DNA of 64,000 bases, from positions 1,288,001 through 1,352,000 of the forward strand of contig JAWKLD010000001.1 in assembly GCA_041392855.1 (NCBI GenBank). Reading direction: 5' to 3'. Of the stretch, positions 35,194 through 43,459 are shown in pieces; positions within the stretch are counted from its first letter, which is position 1, and each line of letters starts with the position of its first letter. Position numbers and translations under genes: made by a program. This DNA comes from Flavipsychrobacter sp. (GTDB lineage: Bacteria > Bacteroidota > Bacteroidia > Chitinophagales > Chitinophagaceae). The notes under the pieces are model-generated. The model did no database searches. It was not told the origin of the DNA and saw only the letters and a program-made list of their open reading frames with translations.

Positions 35194-37947
35194 TTATGCT
35201 GCTAGTACCTCGTTTAGTTCGTTTATAATATCGTCTGTCTTATCGCCAAATAGCTGCCACATTTTGCCCAGCCCACCCTGTGAATTAAAGGGGCTTAGCT
35301 CAAAGTCTTCTTTATCTATATTAAAGCTATTGGCTACATGGTCTTTTATCATGCGTAGCCATAGCATCTGCTCTTCGCTATATTTTAGCTGCCCTGCCTG
35401 CTGGGCAAATACCCATTCTTTAAAGTTCTTATCCACCGTTTTGCTATAGGCTGTCAGTTGGCTATCTATACCACATACCCTACGCACTAAGGCTACCAGT
35501 GCGGTTAGCTCTGTTTTAGGGCTACCATTCACCTGCTCTAGTTGCTGGTAAGCACTCCATACCCGTAGCGGCGCTAGTGTGGGCTGGTCTTGCTGTAGCT
35601 TTTGCAGTAGCTCTTTTATCATCTTGTAGGTAAGCTCCCTACGGCGGTAGGGTTGCCCGTAAAATATCTGTAGGGCTGTTATCTCATCTTTGTGTTTTTC
35701 TATCCACACTGTTAGGCTATCTACGGTTTGCTGTGCTTGCTGGTCGTTATCTCGCTCCCAGCCTAAGTGTGTTACCGTGTCCATGTTCACCTCATCTATT
35801 ATCTGGTCGTGCACACGGCGCACATGGTCTATATATTCATTCAGCTCCCCGTTAAACACCTTAGCTGCATTTACCAATAGTTGCTCCTTGGCATTGGCTA
35901 ATAGCTGCTCTTTTTCTTGTGGCGATTTTGCAGCATGCTCTCGCTCTATCTTTTCAGCAAGGTCGTTTAGCGTATCGGGGTTGTGGGCGTTGAGTAAGTT
36001 TTTAGCAATATCGTTCAGCGCCAGCCCTTTGGTCTTTTCTTGCAGCTGCGTATGCTCTTGCTCGGTTAGCTGTTTATCTAGCCTCAATAGCCTATTGGCT
36101 AGGCTGGTAAACACATCTTCCTCCGTATTGCCTACGGCTACAGCTTGCAGTAGGTCTTTTAGTGGCACAGTAGGTTTGCGCTCTAGAGGTCGGCTATCGG
36201 TCTTCACACTCTTACTCACGCCTATAGCATCTACTATTACAAAATGGTCTTTGGTATAGGTAGCACTCGGGGTTACTTTCTTTAGCTCATCTATCGATAC
36301 TACTCTTGTACCTCTACCTTTCATCTGCTCAAAGTAGTTACGGCTTTTTACATCGCGCATAAAGAGGAGTATCTCCAACGGCTTTACATCAGTACCCGTT
36401 GCTATCATATCTACCGTTACGGCTACGCGAGGGTTGTACTCTGTTCTAAACTCTGCCAGTGTACCCTTAGGGTCATCAGCACGGTGAGTTATTTTCTTGC
36501 AAAATTTATTCTCTTCTGCAAACTCCTCCCGTACTATTTTTATTATGTCATCAGCATGGCTATCCGTCTTAGCAAATATGAGCGTTTTGGGTAGCTCCTT
36601 CCTATTGGGGAACATCCCTTGCCAGTTGTCTTTAAATGCTTTTATAATGGTGCGTATTTGGCTAGGGTTTACCACGTCTTTATCTAGCTGCTTAGCAGAG
36701 TAGGTAATGTCTTCATCTAGCTGTGTCCAGCGTTTGTGTCTAGTGAGCTTTTCGCGCCTGTCTACATACTGCCCACGCCATATAGCACCCCCTCTTTTAG
36801 AAATTTGTGTTTCTATAAGGTATACATTGTAAGGCACTAACACGCCATCTAGTAAGGCGTCTTCATAGCCATAGTTACTTACTACGTTTTGATTAAAATA
36901 GCCAAAGGTTCTATTATCAGGCGTAGCCGTAAGCCCTACCTGAAAAGCATCAAAATAATCCAACACCTGTCGCCACACATTGTATATACTCCTATGGCAC
37001 TCATCTATCACTACAAAATCGAAAAACTCAATCGGTAGTTTCTCATTATAGACTACTGGTGGTGGCTCTTTTATCTCTAAGGTTCTTTCGTTGGGGTTCT
37101 CTTCCTCTAGAGCTTCGTCTAGGTCTTGCTCTTTTAGTATAGAGTATAGGCGCTGTATGGTGCTTATATATACTTGGCAGTCTTGCGCCAAATGTCTGCT
37201 TTGCAAACGTTGTATAGAGTAGAGCTCTGTAAACTTTCTATTATCATCATTAGGCAGGTACTTCATAAATTCCTGCTCTGCCTGCTCCCCTAAATTTTTG
37301 GTATCTACTAAGAATAATACCCTTTTAGCATCGCTATGTTTCAGCAAACGGTATATAAATGAAATAGCTGTAAATGTTTTACCTGCCCCCGTAGCCATTT
37401 GTATTAATGCCTTAGGTCTTGCCTCTTTAAAAGACTGTTCAAGATCTGTAATAGCGTTTACTTGGCAGTCTCTTAAAGAGGCGGTATTAAGGTCTGGTAG
37501 TCGTTGCAACCTTTGCCTTAAAGACGCTTCATCTTTTACCCACTCCTCAAGTGTCTCTGGTCGATGAAAAGTAAACACGCTTCTGGAACGCGGCTTTGGG
37601 TCTCTATAATCGGTAAATTGAGTAATTACACCCGTACTCTCATACACAAATGGCAGAGGGCCGTTGTTTAGATGTTTCAGCTTAGCCACTGAATAATCAT
37701 GAGATTGATCTTCATGTACTGTTAAACGAAACCCTTCATCTTCGCGCTTAGCTTCTATAACACCAAATGGCTTTCTATTTACAAACAACACATAGTCTGC
37801 TGGTCCTACATCGGTTTGATATTCCTTTACAGCTATTCCTTTATTAGCAGATAAATCTATCTTCTTATTATCCTGCACCAGCCAGCCACTAGCCTGCAAA
37901 AGCCTATCTATATTATCACGAGCTAATTGTTCAGGATTTTGGTTCAT
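35194..37947 (-). CDS. hsdR: Type I restriction endonuclease subunit HsdR
   Basis: I place the start at 37947 (MNQNPEQLARDNIDRLL), the usual N-terminus of this EcoEI-like HsdR; the open frame extends ten codons further without family similarity. The 917-residue protein has a PD-(D/E)xK nuclease with Asp51 and Glu65-x-Lys67 (VIEAKRE). A superfamily-2 translocase follows, with ATGAGKT at 185-191, DECH at 315-318, GLTATP and a QMKGRGTR motif VI. A helical EcoEI_R_C-type end completes it. It cuts unmethylated DNA after ATP-driven translocation. It is first in the island operon and is followed 1 bp later by hsdS. Confidence 0.95.
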   Translation of the reverse strand: MNQNPEQLARDNIDRLLQASGWLVQDNKKIDLSANKGIAVKEYQTDVGPADYVLFVNRKPFGVIEAKREDEGFRLTVHEDQSHDYSVAKLKHLNNGPLPFVYESTGVITQFTDYRDPKPRSRSVFTFHRPETLEEWVKDEASLRQRLQRLPDLNTASLRDCQVNAITDLEQSFKEARPKALIQMATGAGKTFTAISFIYRLLKHSDAKRVLFLVDTKNLGEQAEQEFMKYLPNDDNRKFTELYSIQRLQSRHLAQDCQVYISTIQRLYSILKEQDLDEALEEENPNERTLEIKEPPPVVYNEKLPIEFFDFVVIDECHRSIYNVWRQVLDYFDAFQVGLTATPDNRTFGYFNQNVVSNYGYEDALLDGVLVPYNVYLIETQISKRGGAIWRGQYVDRREKLTRHKRWTQLDEDITYSAKQLDKDVVNPSQIRTIIKAFKDNWQGMFPNRKELPKTLIFAKTDSHADDIIKIVREEFAEENKFCKKITHRADDPKGTLAEFRTEYNPRVAVTVDMIATGTDVKPLEILLFMRDVKSRNYFEQMKGRGTRVVSIDELKKVTPSATYTKDHFVIVDAIGVSKSVKTDSRPLERKPTVPLKDLLQAVAVGNTEEDVFTSLANRLLRLDKQLTEQEHTQLQEKTKGLALNDIAKNLLNAHNPDTLNDLAEKIEREHAAKSPQEKEQLLANAKEQLLVNAAKVFNGELNEYIDHVRRVHDQIIDEVNMDTVTHLGWERDNDQQAQQTVDSLTVWIEKHKDEITALQIFYGQPYRRRELTYKMIKELLQKLQQDQPTLAPLRVWSAYQQLEQVNGSPKTELTALVALVRRVCGIDSQLTAYSKTVDKNFKEWVFAQQAGQLKYSEEQMLWLRMIKDHVANSFNIDKEDFELSPFNSQGGLGKMWQLFGDKTDDIINELNEVLAA

Positions 37948-38381
37948 AATGTGGCTAAAACACCAACAATAATACAAAAATGCTCATTCTAATCATACAG
38001 GGTGAAAACACCCTTATTGTGCAAAAGCCAGCCTGAGAACAGACCAGCCCCTATAAACCCTATCACCATGAAAACATTATAAAAATAAGCTAATAATAGA
38101 CACTATGTTCTTAATAAAATGTGAATGAAGACACTAAAAAATATAATGTTTTGTCAAGTAGTTAAACATAAAATTGTAAACATTTGTCAACATCCTCATC
38201 CTCACGCGCGTACAAGTCTTAAAATTACTTTAGGCTTAATAAACACTAGTAAAATACTGCTCTATTTTACAATCATTACTCAATGTATAATTAAACTATA
38301 TACCGTAGAACAACTGTATAAACGCCATTTATATTAGTAGATGCCTTCATAATACTATGCTGCTTTAGTCTCTTTCTGCTG
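37948..38381. other. Gene-free stretch upstream of hsdR
   Basis: About 430 bases in which I see no supported gene. It should contain the promoter of the hsd operon at its left end, but no clean TAnnTTTG/TTTG pair was found there. A 70-codon plus-strand open frame at 38125 has no start context, no family resemblance and low-complexity sense, so it is not called. Confidence 0.5.
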
Positions 38382-38579
38382 CTAATACTCATATCTCAAC
38401 TTTGGCTCAAAACCAATACTTTCCATCATATCTTCCTTTATTACCTGTGCTACATTCTCTTCCTCTCTCTTTATCAGTTTGACTACTTCATCTACCTCAG
38501 GCAATAACTATTTAAATATACGTTTAGCTAGTGCGTCTTTACCTGCCTATCCAAGAATTAGTATCTTTTTGGCAGAATT
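38382..38579 (-). pseudogene. Degraded reading frame near the tRNA-Ser end of the island
   Basis: On the minus strand one frame reads about 66 codons broken by two in-frame TAGs (38547-38549 and 38508-38510) and ending at a TAG at 38382-38384. The peptide pieces are NSAKKILILG, AGKDALAKRIFK and a charged helix LLPEVDEVVKLIKREEENVA with a QVIKEDMMESIGFEPKLRYEY tail. The ILILG-x-AGK segment recalls a P-loop with a stop inside it. The family is not recognised. The coherent, charged helical sense across two stops supports a dead gene rather than chance, but only moderately. Confidence 0.4.
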
Positions 38580-38590
38580 GATTGCAAGAA

Positions 38591-38623
38591 AAAACCCCAC
38601 AAACCTAATGTTTGTGGGGTTTT
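38591..38623 (-). terminator. Terminator of tRNA-Ser
   Basis: Perfect 14-bp stem, arms 38591-38604 and 38610-38623 (AAAACCCCACAAAC and its complement), loop CTAAT. The A run at its left end gives the U tract for minus-strand transcripts leaving the tRNA-Ser gene. Confidence 0.8.
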
Positions 38624-38645
38624 GAAAGCTTTTAACTTTTCTGAT

Positions 38646-38667
38646 GCGGAGGGAGAGGGATTCGAAC
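38646..38667 (-). repeat. tRNA-Ser 3'-end direct repeat (near border of island)
   Basis: Exact 22-bp partner of 30049-30070. It forms the T-loop to 3' end of the intact tRNA-Ser gene, so an integration here leaves the tRNA functional. Confidence 0.85.
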
Positions 38668-38731
38668 CCCCGGACCTGTGACAGTCAATAGTTTTCAAGA
38701 CTACCGCATTCGACCACTCTGCCATCCCTCC
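38647..38731 (-). tRNA. tRNA-Ser(TGA)
   Basis: Acceptor GGAGGGA with TCCCTCC and discriminator G, a long variable arm typical of class II tRNAs, and anticodon loop CTTGAAA giving TGA, which reads UCA. CCA is not encoded. It is the integration target of the island at 30049-38667. A promoter lies just upstream and a strong terminator downstream. Confidence 0.95.
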
Positions 38732-38736
38732 GAGCG

Positions 38737-38766
38737 CAAAATTATATAAGCTGATGGATTTTCAAA
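38737..38766 (-). promoter_or_regulatory. tRNA-Ser promoter, TTTG-N18-TAATTTTG
   Basis: On the minus strand TTTG (38766-38763) and TAATTTTG (38744-38737) are 18 bp apart, a good Bacteroidota promoter, ending 5 nt before the tRNA 5' end. Confidence 0.7.
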
Positions 38767-38906
38767 AACAATTTTATAATAATGTTATATTTTTTAAACC
38801 TCAATATTAAGACCAACATCTAAAAGCCTTTATTGGCCGTATATGTTAAAGAAATAACAATAGTATTTATCAATGAAAGTATTAAGCCCTTGACTCGTCT
38901 ATACTA

Positions 38907-38914
38907 TAAATTTG
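38907..38914 (+). promoter_or_regulatory. Minus-7 box of msrA
   Basis: TAAATTTG, an exact TAnnTTTG match, ends 5 nt before the ATG at 38920. This supports that start and suggests a nearly leaderless message. Confidence 0.5.
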
Positions 38915-38919
38915 CAACT

Positions 38920-39585
38920 ATGATCAAAGTAATCAGATATGCCGTATTATTATTTTTATCCATTATACACTTAACCGCTTGTGCTCAAAAAAGCGGTTAC
39001 AACAACTCAAAGACGTTTAAAGAAATGAATACAAATACAGAAAAAGGAAAAGAAGTAGGCATTGCTACATTTGCTGCCGGTTGTTTTTGGTGTGTAGAAG
39101 CACAGTTTTTACAGCTAGACGGGGTGAACAAAGTAGAGTCAGGATACATTGGCGGCCATGTAACCAGCCCTACCTACAAGCAAGTGTGCACAGGAACAAC
39201 AGGCCATGCTGAAGCTGTAAATGTGTATTACGATACTGACAAGCTAACTTATGATGAGCTACTAGCTGCTTTTTGGACCACCCATGACCCTACCCAACTT
39301 AACAGACAAGGTAATGATGTTGGTACTCAATATCGATCTGCTATATTTTATCATAGCAAGGAGCAAAAAGAAAAAGCAGAATACTATAAGAAGAAACTTG
39401 ATGAAGAAGGTGCATTCAATGGACCAATTGTAACAGAGATATCCGAATATGACACTTTTTATAAGGCAGAAGACTATCATCAAGACTACTACAATAACAA
39501 TAGCAACCAAGGCTACTGCACCTTTGTAATAAAACCCAAACTTGAGAAGTTTAAAAAAGTCTTCAAAGACAAACTAAAAAACTAA
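38920..39585 (+). CDS. msrA: Lipoprotein-type peptide methionine sulfoxide reductase MsrA
   Basis: I choose the ATG at 38920: it directly follows a promoter box and gives a lipoprotein signal MIKVIRYAVLLFLSIIHLTAC (Cys21); the frame upstream is open but lacks features. The 221-residue protein has the catalytic GCFWC at 54-58, GYIGGHVTSPTYKQVCTGTTGHAEAV, GTQYRSAIFYH and the YHQDYY block, then a C-terminal GYC with a likely resolving cysteine. MsrA reduces methionine-S-sulfoxide; the signal places it in the envelope rather than the cytosol. Single gene with a terminator. Confidence 0.92.
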   Translation: MIKVIRYAVLLFLSIIHLTACAQKSGYNNSKTFKEMNTNTEKGKEVGIATFAAGCFWCVEAQFLQLDGVNKVESGYIGGHVTSPTYKQVCTGTTGHAEAVNVYYDTDKLTYDELLAAFWTTHDPTQLNRQGNDVGTQYRSAIFYHSKEQKEKAEYYKKKLDEEGAFNGPIVTEISEYDTFYKAEDYHQDYYNNNSNQGYCTFVIKPKLEKFKKVFKDKLKN

Positions 39586-39591
39586 GCAATA

Positions 39592-39621
39592 AATAAAGGC
39601 TGCCAATAGGCAGCCTTTATT
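39592..39621. terminator. Two-way terminator between msrA and tRNA-Leu
   Basis: Perfect 13-bp stem AATAAAGGCTGCC (39592-39604), loop AATA, complement 39609-39621, with A and T tracts on the two sides. It serves both converging genes. Confidence 0.85.
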
Positions 39622-39630
39622 CTTATAATG

Positions 39631-39714
39631 TGCGGCAGAGGAGATTCGAACTCCCACGTCCTTGCGGACACAGCGACCTCAACGCTGCTTGTCTACCAGT
39701 TTCAACACCGCCGC
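39631..39714 (-). tRNA. tRNA-Leu(GAG)
   Basis: Class II tRNA with acceptor GCGGCGG/CTGCCGC, discriminator A, a long variable arm and anticodon loop TTGAGGT giving GAG, which reads CUC and CUU. CCA is not encoded. A TACATTTG box lies upstream. Confidence 0.95.
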
Positions 39715-39724
39715 TTGAGGATTG

Positions 39725-39732
39725 CAAATGTA
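39725..39732 (-). promoter_or_regulatory. Minus-7 box of tRNA-Leu
   Basis: The minus strand reads TACATTTG, an exact TAnnTTTG match 10 nt before the tRNA 5' end. Confidence 0.5.
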
Positions 39733-39756
39733 GTTTGAAAATTGAAAAACTGAAAA

Positions 39757-40899
39757 CTATCTTCTAAGTATGATGCGAAAAGTAGTTCCAACACCCACTT
39801 CCGACTCCTTTACAAATATAGACCCATGATGGTAATCTTGTATAATACGCTTTGATAATGATAAGCCTAAACCCCACCCTCTTTTCTTTGTAGTAAAACC
39901 CGGGTTAAATATTTTCTTTGCTTGGTGCTTGGGTATGCCCTTACCATCATCACTTACATCTACGATCACTTGTTGGGGTGTATTGTTTACTTCAATAACA
40001 ACACTTCCTTTTCCTTCCATAGCATCTAACGCATTCCTGATCAAATTCTCAATCACCCAATCCCATAAAGGTCCATAAATATTAACTAATACCTCTGGCT
40101 CCTCCGACTTCAAGGAAATATCCACTTTGGCTGGTGCCCTCTTCTGCATATAACCTACCATGCTCTCCAATCTACTAATAAGGTTCTCCTCTACCATATT
40201 GGGCACACTACCTACCTTTCCAAATCTGTCAGCCACTAACTTTAAGCGGTCCAGATCTTTTTGCATTTCATTCACTGCCTCATGGTTCTTTTCATCATCT
40301 TTCAAAAGCTCCAACCAACCTTCAATAGAACTAAGCGGAGTGCCTAACTGATGAGCTGTTTCTTTGGAAAGCCCTACCCAAACTTGATTCTGTATAGATT
40401 TATGCGCAGTGCTTAGGGCTATAACTACAACCAGTAAAAAAAGTATAATTATACCCAGCTGTATAAATGGGTAATACCTTAGCTGTGTTAATAAATAAGA
40501 ATCTCCGTAATAAACATAGTTGCGTCCTAGACCAAAACCCAGATCTGCCACTAGCGGTTCTCTTAAATTCTTCAGGTCGTTATAGGTATCTTCCAGATAC
40601 TTTGCACCGTTGTTGGAGCGAGCTGTATCTATATTTTTAAAGTCAATGATATTTCCTTCTTCGTCGGTAATAATGAGCGGGATGGTAGTATTATCAGAAA
40701 TAAATTTGGATACGAACGTCACATCTTGCTCGGGTGCGGCTTTATTTATAGTTATGAACCCATCCACCAATTTTTCTACCTCCTTACGTTCTTCAATAGC
40801 TAATTTGCTAGCTAGCTGATTGGTATAATAGAGGGATGCACCAACGATACATACTGCTATAATGGTTAAATATGTTTTCCAATTAAGATATTGCTGCAT
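39757..40899 (-). CDS. Sensor histidine kinase with periplasmic loop
   Basis: Start placed at 40899 (MQQYLNWKTYL), just before the first membrane helix; upstream codons in the same frame have no such features and reach into a divergent gene. The 380-residue kinase has helices at about 10-26 and 146-164 enclosing a periplasmic sensor of about 120 residues. Then come a HisKA-like box with His183 in KETAHQLGTPLSS, the N-box NLIRNALDAMEG and G-boxes DDGKGIP and GWGLGLSLSK. This compact ATPase with the TAHQLGTPLSS box is common in Bacteroidota. No cognate regulator is adjacent. The signal sensed is unknown. Confidence 0.85.
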   Translation of the reverse strand: MQQYLNWKTYLTIIAVCIVGASLYYTNQLASKLAIEERKEVEKLVDGFITINKAAPEQDVTFVSKFISDNTTIPLIITDEEGNIIDFKNIDTARSNNGAKYLEDTYNDLKNLREPLVADLGFGLGRNYVYYGDSYLLTQLRYYPFIQLGIIILFLLVVVIALSTAHKSIQNQVWVGLSKETAHQLGTPLSSIEGWLELLKDDEKNHEAVNEMQKDLDRLKLVADRFGKVGSVPNMVEENLISRLESMVGYMQKRAPAKVDISLKSEEPEVLVNIYGPLWDWVIENLIRNALDAMEGKGSVVIEVNNTPQQVIVDVSDDGKGIPKHQAKKIFNPGFTTKKRGWGLGLSLSKRIIQDYHHGSIFVKESEVGVGTTFRIILRR

Positions 40900-40961
40900 A
40901 TACGACTCAAGATAATAACCAATTCTTGGTAAAAATATTATGATTTTGAACGAATAACCAC

Positions 40962-40969
40962 TATTTTTG
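40962..40969 (+). promoter_or_regulatory. Minus-7 box before the small membrane protein and GT2
   Basis: TATTTTTG, an exact TAnnTTTG match, ends 20 nt before the ATG at 40990. The spacing to the nearest upstream TTTG (13 bp) is too short for a normal minus-33. Confidence 0.4.
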
Positions 40970-40989
40970 GCGACGGAAATTCGTTTTTC

Positions 40990-41208
40990 ATGGAGATGCA
41001 ACACAACAATCAGGATAACACGGTTGAAAACCCAGCAGACATTGAACTAAGTAAGCCTTCAAAGTCTCGTTTTCTTTTCATATTATTTTTCTTTGGCTTT
41101 TTCATCTTTGCGTGGTCTGGCTGCTACAGATTATACCAAGATAGCTACAAGAGCAACGAAGACATAGAAGTACCTGATAATACTAAGTATAATCCTAAGT
41201 ATAAATAA
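40990..41208 (+). CDS. Small single-helix membrane protein
   Basis: A 72-residue product with a polar N-terminus, one membrane helix (about 28-44, FLFILFFFGFFIFAWSG) and a short Tyr/Asp/Lys-rich tail. No family recognised. A TATTTTTG box lies upstream and the glycosyltransferase gene starts 15 bp after its stop, so the two are probably co-transcribed. Confidence 0.6.
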   Translation: MEMQHNNQDNTVENPADIELSKPSKSRFLFILFFFGFFIFAWSGCYRLYQDSYKSNEDIEVPDNTKYNPKYK

Positions 41209-41223
41209 TCATTTGCGTTAGCG

Positions 41224-42273
41224 ATGATTATTTGCGATTCAGATACAGCTGTCGTTATTCTCAGCTATAATGGCAAGCAATGGCACGAGCAATTTCTTCC
41301 ATTAATTGTATCTGAGTCTAACACAAAATATGATGTGGTACTGGTAGATAATGCATCTACAGATGATACTTTGCATTATATCCAATCCAACTTTCCTACT
41401 GTAAAAACATTACAAATAGCCATTAACAAGGGTTTTGCTAATGGCTATTACGAAGCGCTTAAGCAAATAGAAGCTAAATACTACGTATTACTTAGTGCCG
41501 ACTTTGAAGTGACTCCTAACTGGTTCTCCCCCTTGATAAACGCAATGCAGCTACATGAAGGGCTAGCTGCATGCCAGCCTAAGATACGTTACTGGAAACA
41601 ACGTACACATTTTGAATATGCTGGTGCGGGAGGTGGTTTCATGGATAAATGGGGGTACTTATTTTGTAGAGGTCGCATATTTAATGACCTGGAAGAAGAC
41701 AAAGGGCAGTATGATGATGATATAGAAATATTTTGGGCTTCTGGTGGCTGCCTTATGGTACGTGCAGATCTATATCATAAAGTAGGTGGTTTAGATAAAG
41801 ACCTATATGCTCATATGGAAGAGGTAGACCTCTGCTGGCGATTAAAAAACGCAGGCTACAAAATTGGCTATATAGGTCAATCTACAGTGTTTCATGTAGG
41901 TGGCAGTGTGATAAGCTATGGTAGCCCACAAAAGCTTTTTTATAACTTCAGGAACAACCTTGTTTTACTACTTAAGAACGAAAAAGCGTCTAAGCTTCTG
42001 TGGCTCATACCATTACGCCTCGTATTGGATGGCATAGCAGGCCTACAGCTACTACTTTCAGGCAATATAAAAGGCTTCTTTACAGTAATAAAGGCACATT
42101 TTAGCTTTTATGGCGGTTTGCGAAAATGGCTTAAAAAGAGAAAAGATGCACAAAAGCATATTATGCATCCAAACACAGCAGGGATATACCCCAAAAGCAT
42201 TATTTGGCAATACTTTGCGCTAAGAAAAAAGACCTTCCCAAAACTGAACTGGGACACCAAAAAGCTGCATTAA
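41224..42273 (+). CDS. Family 2 glycosyltransferase
   Basis: A 349-residue GT2 enzyme with a GT-A fold. It has AVVILSYNG (about 9-17), VVLVDNASTDDTL (nucleotide-binding Asp), NKGFANGYYEALK, the LLSADFEVTPNW loop in the place of the metal-binding DxD, and the acceptor-side EEVDLCWRLKNAGYKIGY block with a probable catalytic base. It resembles rhamnosyltransferase-type GTs that build surface glycans. The C-terminus is Lys-rich with amphipathic helices and may touch the membrane. The sugar and acceptor are unknown. Confidence 0.85.
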   Translation: MIICDSDTAVVILSYNGKQWHEQFLPLIVSESNTKYDVVLVDNASTDDTLHYIQSNFPTVKTLQIAINKGFANGYYEALKQIEAKYYVLLSADFEVTPNWFSPLINAMQLHEGLAACQPKIRYWKQRTHFEYAGAGGGFMDKWGYLFCRGRIFNDLEEDKGQYDDDIEIFWASGGCLMVRADLYHKVGGLDKDLYAHMEEVDLCWRLKNAGYKIGYIGQSTVFHVGGSVISYGSPQKLFYNFRNNLVLLLKNEKASKLLWLIPLRLVLDGIAGLQLLLSGNIKGFFTVIKAHFSFYGGLRKWLKKRKDAQKHIMHPNTAGIYPKSIIWQYFALRKKTFPKLNWDTKKLH

Positions 42274-42385
42274 TAGCACTCACCGACCATATTACGTCAT
42301 TCACCGACTAGTATATTTTTCTTACCTAATAAGGATACCCATGCCTTGTTTACAATACTATCTTTACATCATTAAATAAATAACT

Positions 42386-43129
42386 ATGTCAAACCAAATA
42401 AGTAACAGAAGAAAAGGTCGCTCTAGCAAAGAGGGAGACAAGAGGTGGTTCGGGTTTGCAGTTTTATTAGTAGGTGCTGTTATCTTGCTAAGAAAGCTTG
42501 AGCTTTTAAATTTTAATATAAGAGAGTTTTGGCCTATCATTCTCATAGCCGTAGGTTTACTAATAGGTATTAAAAACAAGTTTAGAAATAATGCCCCTTA
42601 CATTTTGATCGCTATCGGCGTATTTAAACTAATACCTGAGTTTACAATATTGGGAGTTAGCTCTGCCACCCTAGCACTACCCGCTGGCTTAATGCTAATA
42701 GGTATATATATTATCTTTAAACCTCAATCAAAAAAAAAGGGTGGATGCTACAAAGATATTGAAGCCAACACCAACGACAGTGACCTTGTAAATGTTGATG
42801 TAACCTTTGGGGGAAGAAAAGAAATTGTAACCTCAAAAACCTTTAAAGGAGGCGATGTTAATATCACATTTGGTGGTGCTGAGATCAACTTACTACAAGC
42901 TGATAATATAGATGGAGCGCCTATGGTTTTGAATACCAAAGTTGCCTTTGGCGGTGTTGAATTGATCATCCCTTCTGATTGGGATGTAAAAAACAATATA
43001 GACCCAAGCTTTGGCAGCTTGGAAGACCATAGAAGTATGTATACTGGCAGTGCCAGCACAGAAGATAAGAAAACACTTGTTCTTAACGGTAGCTGCACAT
43101 TTGGAAGTATTGAAATCAAATCATATTAA
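42386..43129 (+). CDS. LiaF-like membrane protein (DUF5668 plus LiaF C-terminal domain)
   Basis: A 247-residue protein. Four short membrane helices (about 24-40, 48-60, 68-80, 90-110) form a DUF5668/LiaI-LiaF-like module. The C-terminal half is a repetitive beta domain with recurring TFGG/TFGGAEI/AFGGVELIIP/SFGSLEDH turns, as in the LiaF/cell-wall-active antibiotic response domain. In Bacillus, LiaF restrains the LiaS kinase. Here a LytS-type kinase and LytTR regulator follow within 0.4 kb on the same strand, suggesting an analogous envelope-stress circuit, by inference. Confidence 0.82.
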   Translation: MSNQISNRRKGRSSKEGDKRWFGFAVLLVGAVILLRKLELLNFNIREFWPIILIAVGLLIGIKNKFRNNAPYILIAIGVFKLIPEFTILGVSSATLALPAGLMLIGIYIIFKPQSKKKGGCYKDIEANTNDSDLVNVDVTFGGRKEIVTSKTFKGGDVNITFGGAEINLLQADNIDGAPMVLNTKVAFGGVELIIPSDWDVKNNIDPSFGSLEDHRSMYTGSASTEDKKTLVLNGSCTFGSIEIKSY

Positions 43130-43153
43130 AACATTAGCCATAAAACATCTGCA

Positions 43154-43450
43154 ATGAACGCATACGTCGCACAAATAATTTTCAGCATCAAATGTTCTGA
43201 AGTAAAATCGGAACAATACGAAGAACAATGGAGGGTACTTTTTGCCGAAGATGATAGAGAGGCCTTAAAAGAAGCTAAAAAAATAGGCGCGGCAGAAGAG
43301 TCTACTTTTATAGACAGACACGGCAGACCTATAACCTGGGTTATGGTTGCAGTAAAAGACCTGCAACAAGTAGACTTAAAACATGGAGCTCAACTATTTT
43401 CAATAATAAAAGAAGTATCACCGGTAACCTCACCAGTTTGGGCTAGTTAA
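43154..43450 (+). CDS. DUF4288 domain protein
   Basis: A 98-residue soluble protein. AQIIFSIKC, EQYEEQWRVLFAEDDREALKEAKKIGAAEE and DRHGRPITWVMVAVKDL fit the DUF4288 family. Its function is unknown. It lies 24 bp after the LiaF-like gene and 9 bp before the LytS-like kinase gene, so it is a likely third member of the signalling operon. Confidence 0.85.
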   Translation: MNAYVAQIIFSIKCSEVKSEQYEEQWRVLFAEDDREALKEAKKIGAAEESTFIDRHGRPITWVMVAVKDLQQVDLKHGAQLFSIIKEVSPVTSPVWAS

Positions 43451-43459
43451 ATAAAGTAT

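Larger units (their letters stand above)
30049..38667. mobile_element. Genomic defence island inserted at tRNA-Ser(TGA)
   Basis: About 8.6 kb lies between the 22-bp direct repeats 30049-30070 and 38646-38667, on the 3' side of the intact tRNA-Ser gene, as in classical tRNA-borne islands. All its intact genes form one minus-strand operon (hsdR, hsdS, an AbiC-like gene, an unknown gene, hsdM). No integrase, transposase or plasmid gene is present, so it may be fixed or mobilised in trans. Base composition is uneven: hsdR looks richer in G+C than the neighbouring backbone, while the two inserted genes look more A+T-rich. Confidence 0.75.

Noticed and set aside
37948..37977. Ten-codon N-terminal extension of HsdR
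   Set aside because: The family N-terminus begins at MNQNPEQLARDNID; the extension is cysteine-rich with no similarity.
38125..38337. 70-codon plus-strand open frame in the island's gene-free stretch
   Set aside because: No family resemblance, no promoter box, no start context, and the peptide lacks domain-like sense; likely chance in AT-rich DNA.
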